Shown: piece after piece, positions 61,406-64,000 of the stretch
How positions within the stretch are numbered: the first letter of the stretch is position 1
Layout: each line of letters begins with the position of its first letter
Source: Loxodes magnus
Taxonomy: Eukaryota; Ciliophora; Karyorelictea; Loxodida; Loxodidae
Assembly (NCBI GenBank): GCA_946699065.1
Contig: CAMPDV010000105.1
Location: 62,001 to 126,000, forward strand
Direction of reading: 5' to 3'
Length of the DNA: 64,000 bases
Notes under the pieces: model-generated
What the model was told of the DNA's origin: nothing
Database searches by the model: none
What the model saw: only the letters and a program-made list of their open reading frames with translations
Translations under genes and position numbers: made by a program

Positions 61406-61788
61406 CTATATATAATAATAATAAAATTATAATTTAAAGTTTTGTAAAAAACTCTTATTTTACAAGTTAACTAAAATATAAGCAAATAATAATTTAAGCA
61501 GAATTTTATGTAAGAATTAAAATATTTTAAGTTATATAAAATATATTAGTAACTGTGGATTAATTAAAAGTTTTTATTTTTTATTAGATAATTATATTTC
61601 AAAAAATATGATAATTATATTTCAAATATTTTAGATGCCAAATTAAAATGATAAAGCGAATAATATTAAATTAATCGGAATACAAAAATTTTTATTTTTA
61701 TTTAAAATATTATTCCAAAAATTATTTTAATCTTATATCTTTTTCTTACTTGAGTTTAAAGTAAAAAATATAGTTAAAATGTTAAAAT

Positions 61789-63427
61789 CAAGTTCCTTGT
61801 TTTTCCCACTTTCCAATAGTTAAATCATATTTATATAAATTATTATGTCAATCAAATTGAAAAACTTAATTTTTCACAATTTAAGGCTAAGTAAAGACAT
61901 AAGTACTACTTGGAAATTAATCTCCATGTCTTGTAAACTTCTAATCATATATATATGTATCCATATTATTACCACAATTATATCATACTAAACTTTATTT
62001 TTTAAAATCTAAATAAACTGCACTTGTACAAGTTTTAACAGGTAAATACATATTTTCAAGTATTTTTCATTCATTCCTTTCTATATTATATAATTATATC
62101 TTATCAACATTACTTCCGTCGCTATATCCCCCAAAAACTTATATCATTTAATCTACATTACATCCTCCAAACCCTTCTACTCCAAGTAATATATTTTGTA
62201 TTTTAGTAAAATATTTACTTTAGAAATTGAATAATTCGCATTCCTTTACACATATATCTTTTTAATACCCTGATATTATGAAATTATTATTATTTACAGT
62301 TATTGTTCTATGACGTCTTCTTGGATTTATCATTTATAAAGATTAAACAACTCCATTATCATATATTGTATAATCTTTATTTCCTCAATTTCCACCTGAT
62401 ATTATTAACTTCTAATCATTTACTTACTCTACTTAAGTTCAATTGTTGTAAATTTAAGGAATATTTATTTCTTAATCAGAAAATTTATTACTTACTATTT
62501 CATAACTTTTTTTTTTTTAGAATTATAACAGATTGTAATTATTGTTTTTAGTTCTTACTTTTAACTTTCATTTTAAATATAAATAGATTCTTATTCATGT
62601 CTTATTTATACTTCCATTATATTTTATATAGAACTTATTATATTTTAAATTTATTCTTCTTCTATTTATACTTTTACGTTTCTTCCTTCTATTTCTTTTA
62701 CTTACTTTTATAATCCTTCTATTTTACCTATAAAATCTAATAGTTCTGTTATATTTTCCCTATTCTATGGTCTTACTCTTTTTAAAAGTTCTTGCATATT
62801 TTCTACTTTTTCTATTTATTCTTTATATCAATTTAAGTGAATTTTACTTTCACTTTCTATTTTTTCAATTCTAATTTATCTAACTTTATTAATTTATTCT
62901 ATTAAATTAGTAGTAACTTAGTTAATTATATTTACTTTTTATTGAACTTCTTATTATAGTTTTTCTTGTTATTATTTTAAAATTTCTATTTATTTTCCAT
63001 TTAGTTTAATAAGTTATTCAAATAGTAAATCAGTATTTTTAATTTCATTTTATTTGAGATTTTCTATTTCTTCACTGATTTCAATAATTTTATGTCCTTA
63101 ATGTTTTTCTAGGAAAGCACAAGCTGAGCAAAGAGTTTCTTTATCATTTTAACAAAACAATACTCTTTCATAAGATTTATGTTTTTCACATTTATTAAAT
63201 TCAATCCGTTCTTAATGAATCGGAAGATATTCAACGGCAATTTCTAAGTTAGAAGCTTCTTATTTTGTCTCAACTTAGCATCAAGAACACTGAATAATCT
63301 AAGAATTTCCCTGTAATTATTTTGCACATGTTAAACAAATAACATGCTTACAATTGAGTTTTAGAGGTTTTCTAATTGTGAAATCGAATAGATTCCCACA
63401 TTTATTACATTCACTTCTTCCTTACAT
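61789..63427 (-). pseudogene. K7: RING / B-box / coiled-coil / Kelch protein, frameshifted
   Basis: It begins MQGRSECNKCGNLFDFTIRK. The RING and B-box are complete (CSWC with TGA; CEKHKSYERVLFC, CSAC, HQGH), and its RING is the most diverged besides K1. A run of 12 A (minus strand) at 62507-62518 is one base shorter than the aligned stretch in K5 and shifts the frame before the Kelch part. The total of 1639 bp is not a multiple of three. The terminal UGA at 61789-61791 follows EKQGT. Confidence 0.82.
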
Positions 63428-63735
63428 TTTTTTAATTTAAGGGCTTATAGGAAGAAAAAAATATAATAAAGTATATTGAAATTCTTAATAATTTAATTAA
63501 AAAAATTACTTTTGAAAATGAAATAATCAAAATAATTATAAAATAAGCTTGTAAAATTATATCAGATAATAAATAATTATTCTTAAATTTTTAAATAGTT
63601 AATTTCATATTTCTGATACATTTTATTTTATAATATCGAAAAAAGCAATGGATTCTTAATAAATGATAACGCTAATATATTGATTCTTCAAAAAATATAA
63701 AAATCGAAAATGATTTAAACTCTTAGAAGGAAAAA
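63428..63735. other. K7 upstream flank, nothing recognised
   Basis: AT-rich; unlike the upstream flanks of K2 and K5. It lies between two divergent starts (K7 and the ORF at 63736). Confidence 0.45.
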
Positions 63736-64000
63736 ATGTTTGAAATAAATCAAAAATTTATAAAGCATGAAGATGATGATGAGATCTATATGGCAGACTG
63801 AAAAGCTAAAGACAGATTCTATGAACGAATGATATGTTAAAGTTCACTTAAGTAAGAAATTGTACTACATCTTGAGTGGAATCAAGTATGAATCGTGTTA
63901 TCAATCCCTCTCTAGACTATCGACTTCCCTTACTCTGAGATCATACTGTTGGTGTTACCAAAGTTGAGCTTGCTCAACTGAAGTAAGAAGCGTCTACACA
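63736..64000 (+). CDS. Possible start of a further gene, cut by the window edge
   Basis: MFEINQKFIKHEDDDEIYMA, then DWKAKDRFYERM (W=TGA), reads well for about 45 codons. Beyond 63870 the composition turns much less AT-rich and the frame is uncertain. No domain recognised. It could be a host gene or another retroelement ORF. Confidence 0.3.

Noticed and set aside
1..64000. Assignment to Tetrahymena or Paramecium from the UAR=Q usage
   Set aside because: Those genera use UGA only as stop. Here UGA repeatedly encodes Trp in conserved motifs, including positions with TGG in paralogues.

Overview
The window is very AT-rich nuclear DNA from a ciliate that reads UAA and UAG as glutamine and UGA as tryptophan, with UGA apparently also the terminator. 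I read this from the sequence. UAR codons fill every recognisable gene. UGA sits where tryptophan is expected in families that have no reason to share it: CPWC in RING fingers, NEW in Kelch blades, the ETW motif of a LINE endonuclease, the NWR motif of reverse transcriptases, and CCHC knuckles. At several of these sites a paralogue has TGG instead. UGA also stands at the aligned C-terminus of several Kelch genes. This matches the code described for karyorelict ciliates such as Loxodes, and less exactly the heterotrich Condylostoma; the placement is an inference. With this code almost every frame is open, so calls rest on motifs and on comparing copies within the window.

The backbone is seven copies (K1-K7) of a RING / B-box / coiled-coil / Kelch gene of about 545 codons. 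K1, K4 and K6 lie on the + strand; K2, K3, K5 and K7 on the - strand. K4, K5 and K6 are open from start to end, while K1, K2, K3 and K7 carry frameshifts. They form convergent pairs (K1/K2, K4/K5, K6/K7) separated by divergent spacers. About 12.6 kb starting in K1 (3.3-15.9 kb) is repeated directly from K4 (37.9-51.2 kb), and the spacer at 33.7-37.9 kb is the inverted form of 11.7-15.9 kb. Behind K2, K5, K6 and K7, in the same orientation, lies a conserved ORF of unknown function (fam2), giving a K-fam2 cassette.

The spacers and flanks are packed with retroelements. These include LINE ORF2 remnants (endonuclease, reverse transcriptase, C-terminal CCHC-like region and acidic tail) and nine copies of a coiled-coil/CCHC ORF1-type gene. 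Three of the latter (1.36-2.20, 50.20-51.04 and 58.91-59.90 kb) are ORF1-only insertions of about 0.85-1.0 kb flanked by target-site duplications. Two families of 0.3-0.4 kb dispersed repeats (type A and type B) share a 5' stem-loop head. A 958-bp satellite repeated 5.4 times occupies 15.9-21.05 kb and stands where a K gene would be expected.

No tRNA, rRNA, CRISPR array or recognisable housekeeping gene was found. The last 265 bases may hold the start of a further gene.
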